Shown: piece by piece, positions 25,301 through 36,979 of the stretch
How positions within the stretch are numbered: the stretch's first letter is position 1
How the letters are laid out: each line of letters starts with the position of its first letter
Origin: Cryptomeria japonica
Lineage: Eukaryota; Streptophyta; Pinopsida; Cupressales; Cupressaceae
Reading direction: 5' to 3'
NCBI RefSeq assembly: GCF_030272615.1
Contig: NC_081405.1
Span: forward strand, 158,769,954-158,833,953
Length of the DNA: 64,000 nucleotides
The notes under the pieces: model-generated
The model's input: the letters and a program-made list of their open reading frames with translations, nothing else
Told to the model about the DNA's origin: nothing
Databases searched by the model: none
Made by a program: the position numbers and the translations under genes

Positions 25301-25534
25301 GATATCATTCTCTTCCTCTAGGATAGCTAAATAGGAAGGGCACATTTTAGGAGAGTTGTCAAGATCACTCTTAAAGTCTTCATCCTTAGAACATGGAAGA
25401 GTCTCAAAGGGATTGGTAGCAACTCTTTTAGACACTAAAATGTTGTTATAGATGGGGGGAGGTTCTTTAGGAGAAGGAAAAATTGAAACAAGGGAAGCTA
25501 ACCCATTATCACATCTATGAAATGAATGCATCAT
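22307..25534 (-). pseudogene. Gypsy-type gag-protease frame with repetitive gag and G-patch
   Basis: One minus-strand frame of about 1075 codons from the ATG at 25534, broken only by a TGA at 23611-23609. Residues 1 to about 480 are Ser/Pro/Asp/Glu-rich. They hold degenerate 40-50-residue repeats of the type SPK...HEEILVQE..., with no capsid fold or zinc knuckle that I can see. After a linker (TPAKISLWDLIQTS, about 570) comes the aspartic protease: VDNGSGLNV just past the TGA, then LTYNLLLGRPWIHSM. Near residue 900 lies a G-patch-like Gly-rich stretch (GYSGNG, then GLGYN). The protease would cut the polyprotein in virus-like particles. Only one stop in 3.2 kb suggests recent activity. The host-gene alternative is rejected because LTRs enclose it. 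Confidence 0.82.
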
Positions 25535-25848
25535 GACAACAATTTTCCTCTTTCAAATGATAACACATGCAAAATAGAAGGAAATGTTTAATTTTAACCA
25601 ATGCAAGCACTTAGAATGTAGATTTAGAAAATCAGATTTGAAATTATTGATCCCAATTAAGCTATCCACAAGTTCAACTTTGAATTGAAAAATTAGGGTT
25701 TTAGCAAAAATTTCCTCTAAATTTTTGAATCTTGCAAGAAATTAAAACTTGTAAATACAAATTTGAATTTGAAATAGCATAAACACTCAAATTTGAAAAC
25801 ATAAATAAAAATTAGAGAAGATTGGAATTCACGTCGGGTTCACCAAAA

Positions 25849-27500
25849 TGTGTGGGGGGGAAAAGCGAGACTAGGCAAACATGCCCTAATCTCACTTTCA
25901 ATCACACATTTGTGGAATACGAAAGAGCCTAGAGGTATCACACAATTGGCTACTTCTTTTTGTGGAAGAGAGAGCCACGGGCTACCTATTAGGATTTCTA
26001 TTCCTTTGTTGTAATTGAAAGATAAAATGATGCAAGTTCAAGTCCTAGTCCCAAAATGCAAGTATGAACTAATAACAAGATTGCAGAATTGAGATTAAAC
26101 AGTGAAAAGTTGTAAACACAAGGACAAGACAAGAATGCAGATGCGTACCCGAAGCTAAAATCTGAGTGGAAATGTTCGGGACGGGGGCGCGGGTGCCACT
26201 GTCCTGATTCTGCCCCTGAAACTGCTCCGGAAATTGTTGTTTTGCAACCTGGAAAGCTGTCAAAAATGCTGAAAACTGCTATCTGACAGAGGGACTAGGG
26301 CGCCCAGCGCCTCTGTCCCAGGGACCAGGGTGCCCAGCGCCCCTGTCTTGGCAGGACCAGGGCGCCCCATGCCCCTGTCCTGATCTTCTGCTCTGAAACT
26401 TGGTGTGTTGTTCTGTCTCGGTCCGCTTCCGTCAGATCTGCAACTTGCAACGTCGTCCGAATCCTGAAACCTGCACTTATATCTGAAAGGTATGGTGGGC
26501 GACTATATAGGGTTTTTCCTTAGTCAAACCCCCACTTTGGTGATTTCCACCTCCACGAATAGCCAAGTTGTATTGTAAAAGTAGTGTGTGTGCAAGATCC
26601 TAAAATGCAAGTAAGCAAACTAGAGCAACCTAGAAAGTAAACCCTAATTGCTTGTAAATGATAATGTAAGTGCTCCAAATCAAGATGCAAAGTGATCTAA
26701 AGCATGAATAAATGATATATTGAAGCTTATGCAAAGACATGAAAACAACATGAAATCATACCCAATCCCAAGGGAGGGGTACAAGCCAATCTTTAGTTAG
26801 TAATTTCCTATTGCTCTTCAATGTCTTCCAAGCCCTAAATGGATGAATGAAATTGATAAATGCTTGATAGATGGATGTTGAATGTTGTTGAAGTCTTCAA
26901 AGATCTGCTCTTTCGCTGCATATGAGGTTCCTGAAAACAAAATTCGGATCCTTTCAAATGAAGAAAGAGAGCTCTTATATATGAAACCCTAGGTCTTAAT
27001 TTCAACTTTTGGCCGACTTAGAGATTGAATCTCCCGCCAATTTCTTGGGGTTAAGCTTTATTTTATGATTGGATCGCGCTCCTAAAATTTTGAGAAAAAT
27101 GTCCGGGACCGTGTGCACTCCAAGCGCCATGGTCCTGACAACTTTTCACCAAATTTTCAGGGCCGTCGGATATGATGATTTTAGAGAGAATCCCAAAGTT
27201 ACAGGTGATTTTGAGATGTTTTGACCCCCGAAATCAAGCCCCCAAGTTCAAAATAGGACCTAATTAAGGTTTTTGATTAAATGATGTATTGGAGGAATAA
27301 AATGAAAGGGGCACACTTTAATGAAAAGGGCCCAACTTTATGATATGGGAGATGATAAAAAAGAACCTTAGACCTAATTAATTTAATTAATTAAGTGCTA
27401 AAGGGAAATGCAATGCAAATGCAAAATGCGCCAAGGCGGGTGCTAAACTAGGTGTGAAATTGTACCACCCTAGCAAGTGCATACAATTTACGACGCTACA
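25849..27500 (-). repeat. 5' LTR of element C
   Basis: 1652 bp, aligned over its whole length with 18778-20428. TATA box on the minus strand at about 26973-26982; GC-rich repeats at 26291-26383. Confidence 0.93.
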
Positions 27501-27505
27501 ATTTC

Positions 27506-27571
27506 TATCATCTATTTTGTTCTCTCTTATTTGTGCTTTCTATTACCTCTTGATCTTGGCAAAATCTCACA
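27506..27571 (+). repeat. 5' LTR of element B, second piece
   Basis: 66 bp ending AAATCTCACA, matching the end of the 3' LTR at 31298-31363. The primer site TGGTATCAGAGCC follows at 27572-27584. Confidence 0.95.
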
Positions 27572-28400
27572 TGGTATCAGAGCCATTAGAGTGTCATTGG
27601 TTTGCTAATTGAGAGAAATTTGATGCTATTTGGGGTTGTGTATTTTGGAGCTTTTTGTTGCAGGTTATTATTGAAGCTTGATGGATCAAATCTGAGGTCA
27701 CCATTGGATTGAGGAGGTCCAAGAAAGATAGTTTTGCTTTTTGTTTCATCAAAATCAAACTTTGGAGGCCAAATCTAGATGCATTTGAAGTTTGATGCTA
27801 CGGCGGAAATTTTCCAAAAATTATAATTTTGCAGACAATTTTCAAATAGCGATATCTCACTCATTCGGACTCATTCTTTCAAGAAATTTTTTTTGTTTTG
27901 GGGTAGAATTTTGTGATCTGTACAGTAGTGCAGGATTTTTCTAATTTTTGGATACAGGTTTCGAAAATCGCAAAATCCTGATTTTTACAACTTTTGAGGC
28001 TTCATTTGGGCTCATATGGACTCCTTTTCAGGTGCTGTTTTTTTTTAAAGTGCATATTTTTTCATCTACTTTCATAATCTGCCATCTGTTTGCAGTGATT
28101 TTAAGTAGAAATTGTACTTTCAATATTTGGCCATTTTTGGCATATTTGGTACTTGCATTTTGCTTGGATCTTAGTTTAGATCACTAGCAGTATTTGTTGA
28201 AGTCTCTTAGATCTCATTTTGAGAAGTTGTAAATTGAAATCAGAAGTCCACCTTGCCATTGTTTGCAAGTGGCCTATTGTACACGCACTACATATAAAGT
28301 GCCAAAATCATTATTTTTTAGGGGGGTACTTTGATTTAGTGAATTTGGGAGGGTGTCTCTTGTGCTTTTGTGCTCTTGTGTTCCTTCCTTTTCTGCTACT

Positions 28401-29402
28401 ATGGGTTCTTCTAAGTGTCCTCTCTTAACTCCTCATAATTATGCTACTTTGAAAATTGATGCATGGAGTAAACTTATGGAAAAAGGACTAACTCATTACA
28501 TTGATGGAACTATTGTTGCTCCCGCTGATCCTAAGGTTGATCCAGTTGGTCACTTGGACTGGCTCACTAAAAATAACATGGCAATTGGTACCTTAAGAAA
28601 GTATGTATCAAAGGATCTCATTTTTCATATTGAGAAATGTACTCTAATCAAGGATGCTTGGCAAAAGTTTCAAGACTTATATGGTCAAGTTGATGAGATT
28701 AGGGGATATCAAATTGATAGTGATCTCACCATGTTGGATCCCAAGAACTTTGATACTATACAAGATTATGTCACTAAGGCAAATGAGTTGAGGGCACAAC
28801 TCAAAGATTGTGGCATTGATAAGAAGGATACTCAATTGATCTTCAATTTGATAGGAAAGCTTCCACAAGAATATGTAGTATTTGTTTCTAGTTTCCAAAC
28901 CCATAGGATGACAATGGGTTCAAGATACACAATGCCTACATTTGATGCTTTCAATGAAATGTTGATGATGGAACAAACTAAGTTGATAAGCATGGGAATT
29001 CTTAAGGCTTCTAAGTCTCAAGCATTAGTGGCAAATCAAGACAACAAAGGAAATCAAGGAAAGGACAACTCAAAAAAAAAGAAATGGCAATCAAAGCCTA
29101 AGGACAAAGCATCATCCTCTCCACAACAAGGAGATACATCCTCTTCCAAGAGGGATAATTCACAAAAGAGGGAGAAACCTACTTGTGCCTATTGTAAAAA
29201 GTTTGGTCATGAGGAGCGTTGTTGCCATTTTAAAAAGATTGATGAGCTCACACATATCATCAAAAAGAATAACATTGATTTGCCTAATGTCTACAAGAAG
29301 GATGATTCACCAACTTCCACTTCCTCACATTCAAAAGGAAAAGGACAAGCATTCATGGCTTCTACAAGTGGGAAGACTCACTCTTTTGGGACAAGAAAAT
29401 GA
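28401..29402 (+). pseudogene. Copia gag of element B
   Basis: About 333 residues from the ATG at 28401 (MGSSKCPLLTPHNYATL). It has the Copia gag fold signatures: DAWSKLMEKGL early, IEKCTLIKDAWQKFQDLY near 105, and LIGKLPQEYVVFVSSFQ near 175. A Lys/Ser-rich linker follows, then an intact zinc knuckle CAYCKKFGHEERCC (about 265-278) for RNA binding in the particle. A TGA at 29400 separates gag from the protease in the same frame. It may be a decayed sense codon or a readthrough site; I cannot tell which. An earlier GTG in frame is not used as start because plant translation needs ATG. Confidence 0.85.
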
Positions 29403-30677
29403 AAAGCTCTTTGTGCTACTACTAGTCATGATTCAGAGAGATGGCTTCTAGATTCAGGGGCTTCTCATCATATGGCATCTTCACAGTCTATGTTCTCTAC
29501 ATTTGAGCCTTGCACCATGCCGCAGATTTTGATGGGCAATCATACATACATGGATGTGATTGGGAAAGGATCTATTGACATTGGGGATAACTCCTTCAAT
29601 GATGTGTTGTGTGTACCCCACTTGACAAACAATCTCCTTTCTATCTATCAAATCACACATGGCGCAACTAAGAGAGTTGTGGAGTTCACACCTAAGTTAG
29701 TTTTCATTAGAGATTTGGAGACTAGAGCTATCATTGCGACTGGGGTGGTTGATCATGCATCTCGGTTATACTCCCTTTTAGATTTTGTCAATGATGATGA
29801 TTTCACATTTGATGATTCTACACATGTTGATCACACTTCTTGTGATGGTTCAGATTTTGAGGAGAAATTTGGGCACTTGAACATGGGGATTCTCACATGT
29901 GAAGCCATTCTTGAGTCTTGTATTTCATCTCCTCATATTGATATCACATCACCTATTGCATCTGATGATGTGGATAGTGCGACAATTTTGCCTTCATGTG
30001 ATTCAGTGCAACGAGATATTCATTGTCTTCCAGCTTCAGATTCATGGGATGATTACTTGACAGACATTGCAGGTTTATTTATGGAATCCTACATTGCAAA
30101 TTTGGGAGACATCATTGATGACATTCATCTTCTCTTTGATGAAGGTGATCCTTCTTCGATTGTTGCGAGGGAACACTCTGACCCTCTTGTTCATTCTCTA
30201 CATGATCATTCTTTCGAGGTTGACATGATTGTGGATACTTATGTACAACAGTTGGAGGAGGTCTCTTTATTTTTTGAGGAGACATGTGAGTCTTTGGGAC
30301 ATGTTCTACATTCATCTCCACTAGATCTTGGAGTGCCTTTTTCAGCAGTGTGGCATAGTTTACCACCTTTGGAGGGGGTATCTTTCAGCATCGACATGGG
30401 GACACTTGAGCAGTTTTCAGAGATTCCTTTCATCATGAGATTTCTTCATACATCTTCCCTTCATGATTGGGGAGACTTCATGGATACACCTTTGGTTTTG
30501 TTTCTTCCTAAGGGGAGGAATTTTGTTGGACGTTCATGGAGCAGTTTCTTCATACATCAAACTTCTATCATTGGTGCAGATTCCACATTGAGGGGGGGCT
30601 TCCTAGCTTCTCTTCTTCTCTCATATGGGGGGGACTTTTTCCTCACATGGGGTTTTGTCCTTCACATACTTCTATGA
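29403..30677 (+). CDS. Protease fused to a long acidic orphan region (element B)
   Basis: Same frame as gag, directly after its TGA, and open for over 420 codons. The start holds a Copia aspartic protease: WLLDSGASHHM (about 29443-29475, active-site DSG intact) and VLCVPHLTNNLLSIYQI. A short piece resembling the pre-integrase region follows (FGHLNMGIL, about 29868). From about 29900 the protein changes to an Asp/Glu/Ser/His-rich sequence (for example DSWDDYLTDIAGLF, DIIDDIHLLFDEGDP) that I do not recognise. It ends at 30677, about 210 bases before the polypurine tract. Integrase and reverse transcriptase, which should occupy this place, are missing. Function of the acidic part is unknown. Confidence 0.7.
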   Translation, partial: KALCATTSHDSERWLLDSGASHHMASSQSMFSTFEPCTMPQILMGNHTYMDVIGKGSIDIGDNSFNDVLCVPHLTNNLLSIYQITHGATKRVVEFTPKLVFIRDLETRAIIATGVVDHASRLYSLLDFVNDDDFTFDDSTHVDHTSCDGSDFEEKFGHLNMGILTCEAILESCISSPHIDITSPIASDDVDSATILPSCDSVQRDIHCLPASDSWDDYLTDIAGLFMESYIANLGDIIDDIHLLFDEGDPSSIVAREHSDPLVHSLHDHSFEVDMIVDTYVQQLEEVSLFFEETCESLGHVLHSSPLDLGVPFSAVWHSLPPLEGVSFSIDMGTLEQFSEIPFIMRFLHTSSLHDWGDFMDTPLVLFLPKGRNFVGRSWSSFFIHQTSIIGADSTLRGGFLASLLLSYGGDFFLTWGFVLHILL

Positions 30678-30900
30678 GAGTTATTTGTATCTAGTTTTCC
30701 ATCTCTCTTTTGGGGGATGGTTTTTCCCATTGGGTTTTTCTCTCTTTCCCCACTTTGTGAGAGATTTCATTGCATTGGTTTTCATGCATTTGCATTTGTA
30801 CATGGGTACCTAACATGGCCTAGTAGCCGAGACCCATCTTGCATTGCTTAGTTGCATTGTAGACTTTAGTGCATTCCCCTAAGTTGCACTTAAGGGGGGG

Positions 30901-31363
30901 TGTTGGTGTAAATAATTATTCGTCATGTATATTATTACACTATACTTAAGTTTACTTAGGAAATGCATTTCATAATAGTTTGGGTATGAGACACTTGGGT
31001 GTTTGTGCCACATTGGGATAGTGTGTTTAGGAGAATTTCCACCTTTTATGGTGTGATCTTGTTGTTACACTCCACATTCAGTGGGCAATCCACCTCATGT
31101 GGACTATTATATTATTTCTCCTACCTACCCACACCTATTTCCTACCTACTCTTATTTCTTATTGAGCCACATGTCATGTTTGTGTGCTCACATATCCATA
31201 TAGCCTTGCCTATATAAGCAGGCTTATATTCATTGTATGTAATGCTTAATGATCCAGTTGATCATATTTTTCATCTTGATAGAATATAGTTTATTTCTAT
31301 CATCTATTTTGTTCTCTCTTATTTGTGTTTTCCATTGCCTCTTGATCTTGGCAAAATCTCACA
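30901..31363 (+). repeat. 3' LTR of element B
   Basis: 463 bp, ends TGTTGGTGTA and ATCTCACA, TATA box at 31211-31218, preceded by the polypurine tract TTAAGGGGGGG. Confidence 0.95.
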
Positions 31364-31368
31364 GAAAA

Positions 31369-31679
31369 GTGGACCATATCACTCCATTCCTCCTTGAACA
31401 TATCAACATGCTATATACATCACCAAGGCAAAACCTAAAACGCATCCACACACTATGCAGTCTCAATATTTGGTCTAAGGCCTCAAGCTTTGGATCATGC
31501 TAGACCCAAAGATAATACAAAAAAACATCTTTCAAGATACCAAATGCATCTGGGGAAACCGAGAAACCTTCAACTGAACAACATGCCTTAATTGAACACT
31601 CTTTCTCATCATACCACAACCAGACTTAATTCGAATCCAAAGGATTTGACATCAATGACAACACAATGCAATGCTAACA
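31369..31679 (-). repeat. 3' LTR of element A, right piece
   Basis: Continues the LTR interrupted at 18380 and aligns with 37792-38105. It ends AATGCTAACA on the plus strand. The minus-strand polypurine tract AAAAGGGGGAGA lies at about 31683-31694. Confidence 0.9.
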
Positions 31680-31944
31680 ATCTCCCCCTTTTGTCATTGA
31701 TGGCAACATCCATCAACAACAATCAATAAAAGATCATCATTGTGCACAACCATCTCTCTCTCCCCCTTTGAAAACAATGAAAAAGGTGGTCAAAAACTCC
31801 CCTCAGAAACTCACTCCTATTATCCCTGAGAGGAAGCACATCACCATCAGTCCAACAAAGAATATATGTGCTACTCACTAGACCAATGCACACCTGAAAT
31901 ATAGATTAGTTGAATCTGGTAGGGGGTAATACCCCTAACTTCTA

Positions 31945-34900
31945 TCAGAGATACTCAAAAGTATCAATTCTTAATGCCTTCATGAAAATATCTTCAATCT
32001 GCTCTTTTGTGGGCACATACTCAAGTTTGACCTCATTATCTAGAACTTTTTCCTTCAAGAAGTGATACCTGATAGATATATGCTTTATTGTGGAATGCTG
32101 TACAGGATTCTTGCAAATGTTTATTGCACTAGTATTATCACACATGATTGGAATGGGGTCATCAAATTTTACACCAATGTCCTTTATAGTCTGTTTCATC
32201 CATAAAATCTGAGTGCAACAAGAAGATGTTGCAATATACTTTGCTTGTGATGTAGATAAAGATACAAAATCTTTCTTTTTGCTTGACCAAGCGACCAACC
32301 AGGAGCCAAGAAAGAATGCTCCTCCACTTGTGCTTTTTATGTCATCAACACTTCTAGCCTAGTCTCCATCTGTGTAAGTTGTAAGGTTAAAATCTGAATT
32401 CCCGGGATACCATAGACCAAACTCTTCTATACCTTTGAGATATCTGAAAATCATTTTTACTACCACAACATGTGATTCTTTTGGTTCTTGTTGAAACCTT
32501 GTTGCCAAGCATACTGCATACATGATATTTGGTCTAGTAGCAGTCAAATATAACAGTCCTCCAATTATTGACCTATACCGACTTGCATCTGCCTTAGGTG
32601 ATTTATCATCTTTAGTTAACTTGCATCCAATAGTCATAGGTGTACATACCGGTTTGGAATTCTCCAACCCAAACTTCTTTTATAGTTCTTTGACATACTT
32701 AGACTAAGAAATGAAAATTCTATTTTCTAATTAACTTGCAATCCAAGAAAAAAATTCAACTCACCAAACATGGACATCTCAAATTATTTTTGCATCTCAA
32801 TAGCAAATATTTTGCACATGTCTTATTTCCCCCAAAGATTATATCAGATCAACATATACTACCACAATCAGAATTTTGCCTGATTTAGACTTGAAGTACA
32901 AGTTATTGTTTGTTGAACCCTTCTAAAATCCTTGATCAGTTAGATACTTGTCTAACCTCCCATACCAAGCTCTAGGAACTTGTTTTAGTCCATACAAAGC
33001 CTTTTTCAATCTGCAAACAATCTTCGAATCATCCTTCAGCTTGAATCCTTCCAGTTGTTCAATGCAAACTTCTTCTTTTAATTCTCCATTCAGAAATGTT
33101 AATTTCACATCCATTTGATAAACCTTGAAATCTTGAATGTTGCAAATGCTAGGAACATCTAGATTGCCTCCATTCTTTCAATCAAGGCATAAGTTTCATC
33201 AAAGGACCAATGCCTTCAATCTGAGTGTATCCATTTAGTACCAATTACATTCTTGTCTTTTGATTTGTTGACTAATTCCCATGTCTAGTTTTTGGGTGGG
33301 TGCAAGAACTTGGGTCCCAATTCTGCGGAAGTCTGCAAGAAAAAGAGTTTGTCACTAAAAACGAGCACCCATTTTTTAAGAAATGGACACCCGTTTAGCT
33401 TCGGGGGCCCGACCCATTGCATGTTTTGAAAAATGGGTGAACGATTTTATAAACAGGAACACATTTCTAAAAATGGGTACCCGTTTCTTAAAATGGGTAC
33501 ACATTTCTAAAAATGGGCACATGTTTCTTAAAATGCTACAAATTTCAAAACGGGTACCCATTTTTTGAATTTTAAATAACAAGCACCCATTTCATAAAAG
33601 ATGGAGCGAGAAACACACCTATGCCTCAGTTTTGGCTTCGGGTTAGGCTTGGTGGGACCAAGCCTATGCTTGGACCTCCAAAAAAATGGCTAACGCACTA
33701 GAATACTAGATTTCTGCCTTGCCATAATTTTTTGAAGGTCTTCCTGATCGTATTTTTTGATGAAACAAAAACCCATTAGAGTTCTCACTGTCCTGATTTA
33801 AAAAGTAAATTTCATAGTGATATGATTATTTTTACTATTTTTGCATTATTTATTAATCAAAAGTGGTACCTAAATGTAAAATAGCGAGGTTCAGTAAAAC
33901 TTTAATAACTATTTTCTTTTTAGGTTTTTTGGAAAATAAATTATATAACATCAATCTACATACAATTATTTTGAAGATTTAAAAAAATTATATATTTATG
34001 AAATTTTCATCAAATTATGGTGGTCGTACACGAGATGTTTTAAAAATGTAGTTTATAGTCAATTAAAAATTAATTAAAAAAAATATATTCAATAAAAAAA
34101 AAGAAAAAATATTCTCATCAATATTTATGTCTCAAGTATCTTTTCCCAGAAGAATTTGCAAAAATTCATTTATTTATGTCAAAATATGGTGGTCGTACAC
34201 ATGTGTGGTATGGTCCTGAAACAGGGATTTTGAAAAAGTGGTTTTTAAACATGCATACTAAAAAGAAATTTATACCATGTGGGTATTGAAATAAATTACA
34301 TATTTGAAAATTAGACTCCGAGCACTACATTTTCTATTACTTAAGTTTTTTCAAATTTAGTCTGTAAAAGCCTCAAATTTTGACATCAATTGACAAAAAA
34401 TTTAAAAAATAGGGAAAACACTTCCACTTTTTGGCCAAAAGTGGGACTCAACTTCTTGCACACACCCTTTTCTCACTCTGATATAGTTCCTCTTTCATTG
34501 CCTTCATCCATTTCTTATCTTTATAGGCTTCTTCTACTATCTTTGGCTCAATTTTAGATAGCAGACATAGAAAGACTTGTGCTTGTGATGCTTTCCTTCT
34601 TGTGATAGCTCCTTTTCTCTTGTTTCTAATGATCTGTTCTTCTGAGTTATTTTTCTTGACATACCTTAGAGTCTTGGATGTAGATGCCGAAGCATCCTTA
34701 TCATTCTTTTCTTCACTCCTAGTTTCTTCCTTCCTTTCCTTTTCTCCAGACTCATCTAAGTCATATCATGCTGCTATTTCCGATTCCTTTGAAGTGTTTG
34801 CATAAACTTTTACACTTGCACTTTCAACAATATTATTCAATCTTTTGTTAAAACATGTATATGCCTTTCTCTTTGTTGAGTAACCCAAGAGTATACCTTT

Positions 34901-36916
34901 ATCTTCTCTATTGTCAAAATTTACTTGATTATCCCCATCTCTCCTAATATAGCACTTGCTTCAAAAAAATTTGAAATATTTAATTGTCAGAGTTCTTCCA
35001 TACCATAGTTCATAAGATGTCTTACCATACTTCCTTTGATACAAAATTCTATTGAGTGTGTATGTTGTTGTATGAATTTCTTCTTTCCAATACACTTCAA
35101 GTAACTTTGCACATTTTATCATTGTTTTGGATGCTTCTTGTATAGTTTGGTTCATTCTTTCTACTACATCATTTTGTTGCGGTGTCTAGGGAACTGATAA
35201 CTATCATTTGATGTCATTTTTTTCACAAAAGTCATTGAACTCATTCAAGATGAATTCTCCTCCTCTATCAAATCTCAAACACTTGATTTTCCTGCCAACT
35301 TCATTCTCAACTTTTGCCTTGAATATCTTGAAATTTTCCAATGCTTCATATTTTTCTCTAAGAAATGCAACCCAAGTGATTCTACTATAATCATCAATTA
35401 GTAACATGAAATACCTCTCACCTTGCGGGCTTCTTGTCTGGGTTGGACCACAAAGATCTGTGTGAACCAAATCTAATAATCTAGTGGATGAGTACTCCTT
35501 TCCTATTTGACATTCCCTGCAGATGTTGTTCTCTAGTTTAGACAATCTGGGCAAATCTCTTACTCCACTGTTTGAACTGATTTGTACCAAATTATCAAAG
35601 TTGATGTCACACATCCTCTAATGCCATATCCATCTATCATCAAGTTGTGATATCAAGCAATGTTTTGTAGTGCCTTCCAACTAGTGGTACATATTTCCAT
35701 TTTTCCTTCTTCCAGCTACAATAACCATTCTAGAATCCTTTCAAATCTCTCACATCCATTGTCTTGAAAGATGACATTGTATCCATTTTCACATAATAAA
35801 AATTGCCAGTGTTATTCTTTCCATCAAAGGTAATTAAGCCAATACCAGCAATTTGTGTTGTCTGATCATCTCCAAATCTAATTCAAGCTCCATCATACCT
35901 TTCAAGTTTTATGAATTTACTTTTATCACCGGTCATATGTTTTGAGTATCCACTAATAATCAACCATTCATTCAGATTATCTCTTCTAGAATGAAATGCG
36001 TTAGCAACAGTCTTGAAGATATCATACTTAGGAACATCCTTTTCTACCAAAAACAAACAATCGCCATCTTCATAGTTTGATTTATCATGTGAAATTATAG
36101 CATCATCCTTAACATAATATGCCTTCTTATTGAACTTTCCCTTATTTTCCTTAAACTTTTGTCTATTTCCCTTTTCCAGACATCTAGTTGCAATATAACC
36201 AATCTTACTACATCTAAAACATTTAAAGGGTAACATACCTTTGTACTTTCCTATTCCTTTCTTCAACTTTCTTACAAAGTTTGCTTCTACCTCATCTAGG
36301 CTTTCCTCATCATCCGGACTGTCTTCAGATGCCTTGAATGCATTTTCTGACTTGTCTTTATCCTCTCCAAATTTTCTTACCTCAAATGCAGTTAGGGTAC
36401 CAAGTTGCTCTCTAGTGAACTTCTTTAGATCATAAGTTTCTTCAATTGTAGAGATCGTGTCACTGTATCTTATCATTAATGTCATCAAAATATTGTCAAT
36501 CACATCTTCATCACTCAAAGTGCCTCCAAGCTCTCTGATCTCATTCACTACGGTATCAACCTTCTCAAAATAGCTCACAATATCCTCTCCTTATTCCATC
36601 CTTAGATTTGCATATCTTCTCTGAGCAGCTAATCTCTTTGTCAGCTTGACTCTCTCATTCCCTTCATAGATGTCTTTTAACTTCTGCCAGACTTCATGAG
36701 CAGTATTCAAAGAGATAACCTTATTCAATTTAGTTTTTGATAATGCACTGAAAATAGCATACCTTGCCTTTTCATTTTCTTCATAAGCTTGAATCTCCAT
36801 AGCCTTCCATAGACTTCCAAGTATTGTAACCTAGAGAAACCAAATAACCTCATGTTCACTTTCCAGAAACTGTAATCAAATCCTTCAAAGATAGGAATGG
36901 ATAACTTGTGTGCCAT
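31945..36916 (-). pseudogene. Copia gag-pol remnants of element A
   Basis: Pieces in order on the minus strand. Gag starts at 36916 (MAHKLSIPIFEGFDYSFWKVNM) with a frameshift near 36800 and a stop near 36590. Gag continues at 36578-35883 with a zinc knuckle CFRCSKIGYIATRC whose His is Tyr. The protease motif reads IISGYSKHMTGD, so its catalytic Asp is lost. Integrase is at 35614-35204 (LVHTDLCGP and RFDRGGEF present) and 35155-34961. Reverse transcriptase is interrupted by element D. It resumes at 33290 with [18 protein letters not shown] (33040-32950), and YVDD has lost one Asp (about 32850). RNase H is at 32667-32359 and 32298-31945. Nothing here can be translated as a unit. Confidence 0.88.
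33294..34467. mobile_element. Element D: 1.17-kb terminal-inverted-repeat element
   Basis: It lies in the reverse transcriptase of A. The ends are inverted repeats: left GGGTGGGTGCAAGAACTTG, right (complement) GGGTGTGTGCAAGAAGTTG, matching at about 26 of the first 31-32 bases. TTTT stands on both sides (33290-33293, 34468-34471). Removing the insert with one TTTT restores the surrounding frame, so boundaries are good to a base or two. There is no transposase; it is non-autonomous. GGG ends suggest PIF/Harbinger, but the duplication is not the usual TWA, so the superfamily stays open. Inside: an inverted/direct repeat cluster of ATGGGTACCCGTTT-type words (33365-33600) and a repeated ATGGTGGTCGTACAC (34018, 34187). 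Confidence 0.75.
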
Positions 36917-36965
36917 TAGATCAGGATCTACCTCAAGCAGTTAAGTTCTATATCAAAGAACCACA

Positions 36966-36977
36966 ACTCTAATACCA
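36966..36977 (-). other. Primer binding site of element A
   Basis: The minus strand reads TGGTATTAGAGT two bases after the LTR, a slightly mutated tRNA-Met site. Confidence 0.85.
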
Positions 36978-36979
36978 AT

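Larger units (their letters stand above)
18778..27500 (-). mobile_element. Element C: non-autonomous Ty3/Gypsy-derived LTR element
   Basis: It lies inside the 5' LTR of B. Target duplication is ATTTT (18773-18777) against ATTTC (27501-27505); the intact LTR of B has ATTTC. Total 8723 bp with 1.65-kb LTRs. On the minus strand: primer site TGGTGAACCCGACGTG next to the 5' LTR (about 25830-25846), gag-protease frame 25534-22307, a 1.9-kb non-coding part, a purine tract AAAGTGGGGGCTAAA (20429-20443) and the 3' LTR. No reverse transcriptase, RNase H or integrase is present. Confidence 0.9.
18381..31363 (+). mobile_element. Element B: non-autonomous Copia-derived LTR element
   Basis: It is inserted in the 3' LTR of A with target duplication GAAAA (18376-18380 and 31364-31368). 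Without element C it is about 4.3 kb: 463-bp LTRs, primer site TGGTATCAGAGCC at 27572, gag, protease, a long acidic open frame, a TTAAGGGGGGG polypurine tract (30890-30900) and the 3' LTR. No integrase, reverse transcriptase or RNase H motif is present, so mobility needed proteins from other Copia elements. By eye the LTRs differ at roughly 17 of 463 positions. Confidence 0.92.

Noticed and set aside
22307..25534. Host gene for a large Ser-rich G-patch protein
   Set aside because: It lies between two 1.65-kb LTRs with primer site and purine tract and contains a Gypsy-type protease, so it belongs to element C.
30112..30436. Minus-strand frames of 84 and 65 codons in element B
   Set aside because: Antisense to the long acidic frame; no motif.
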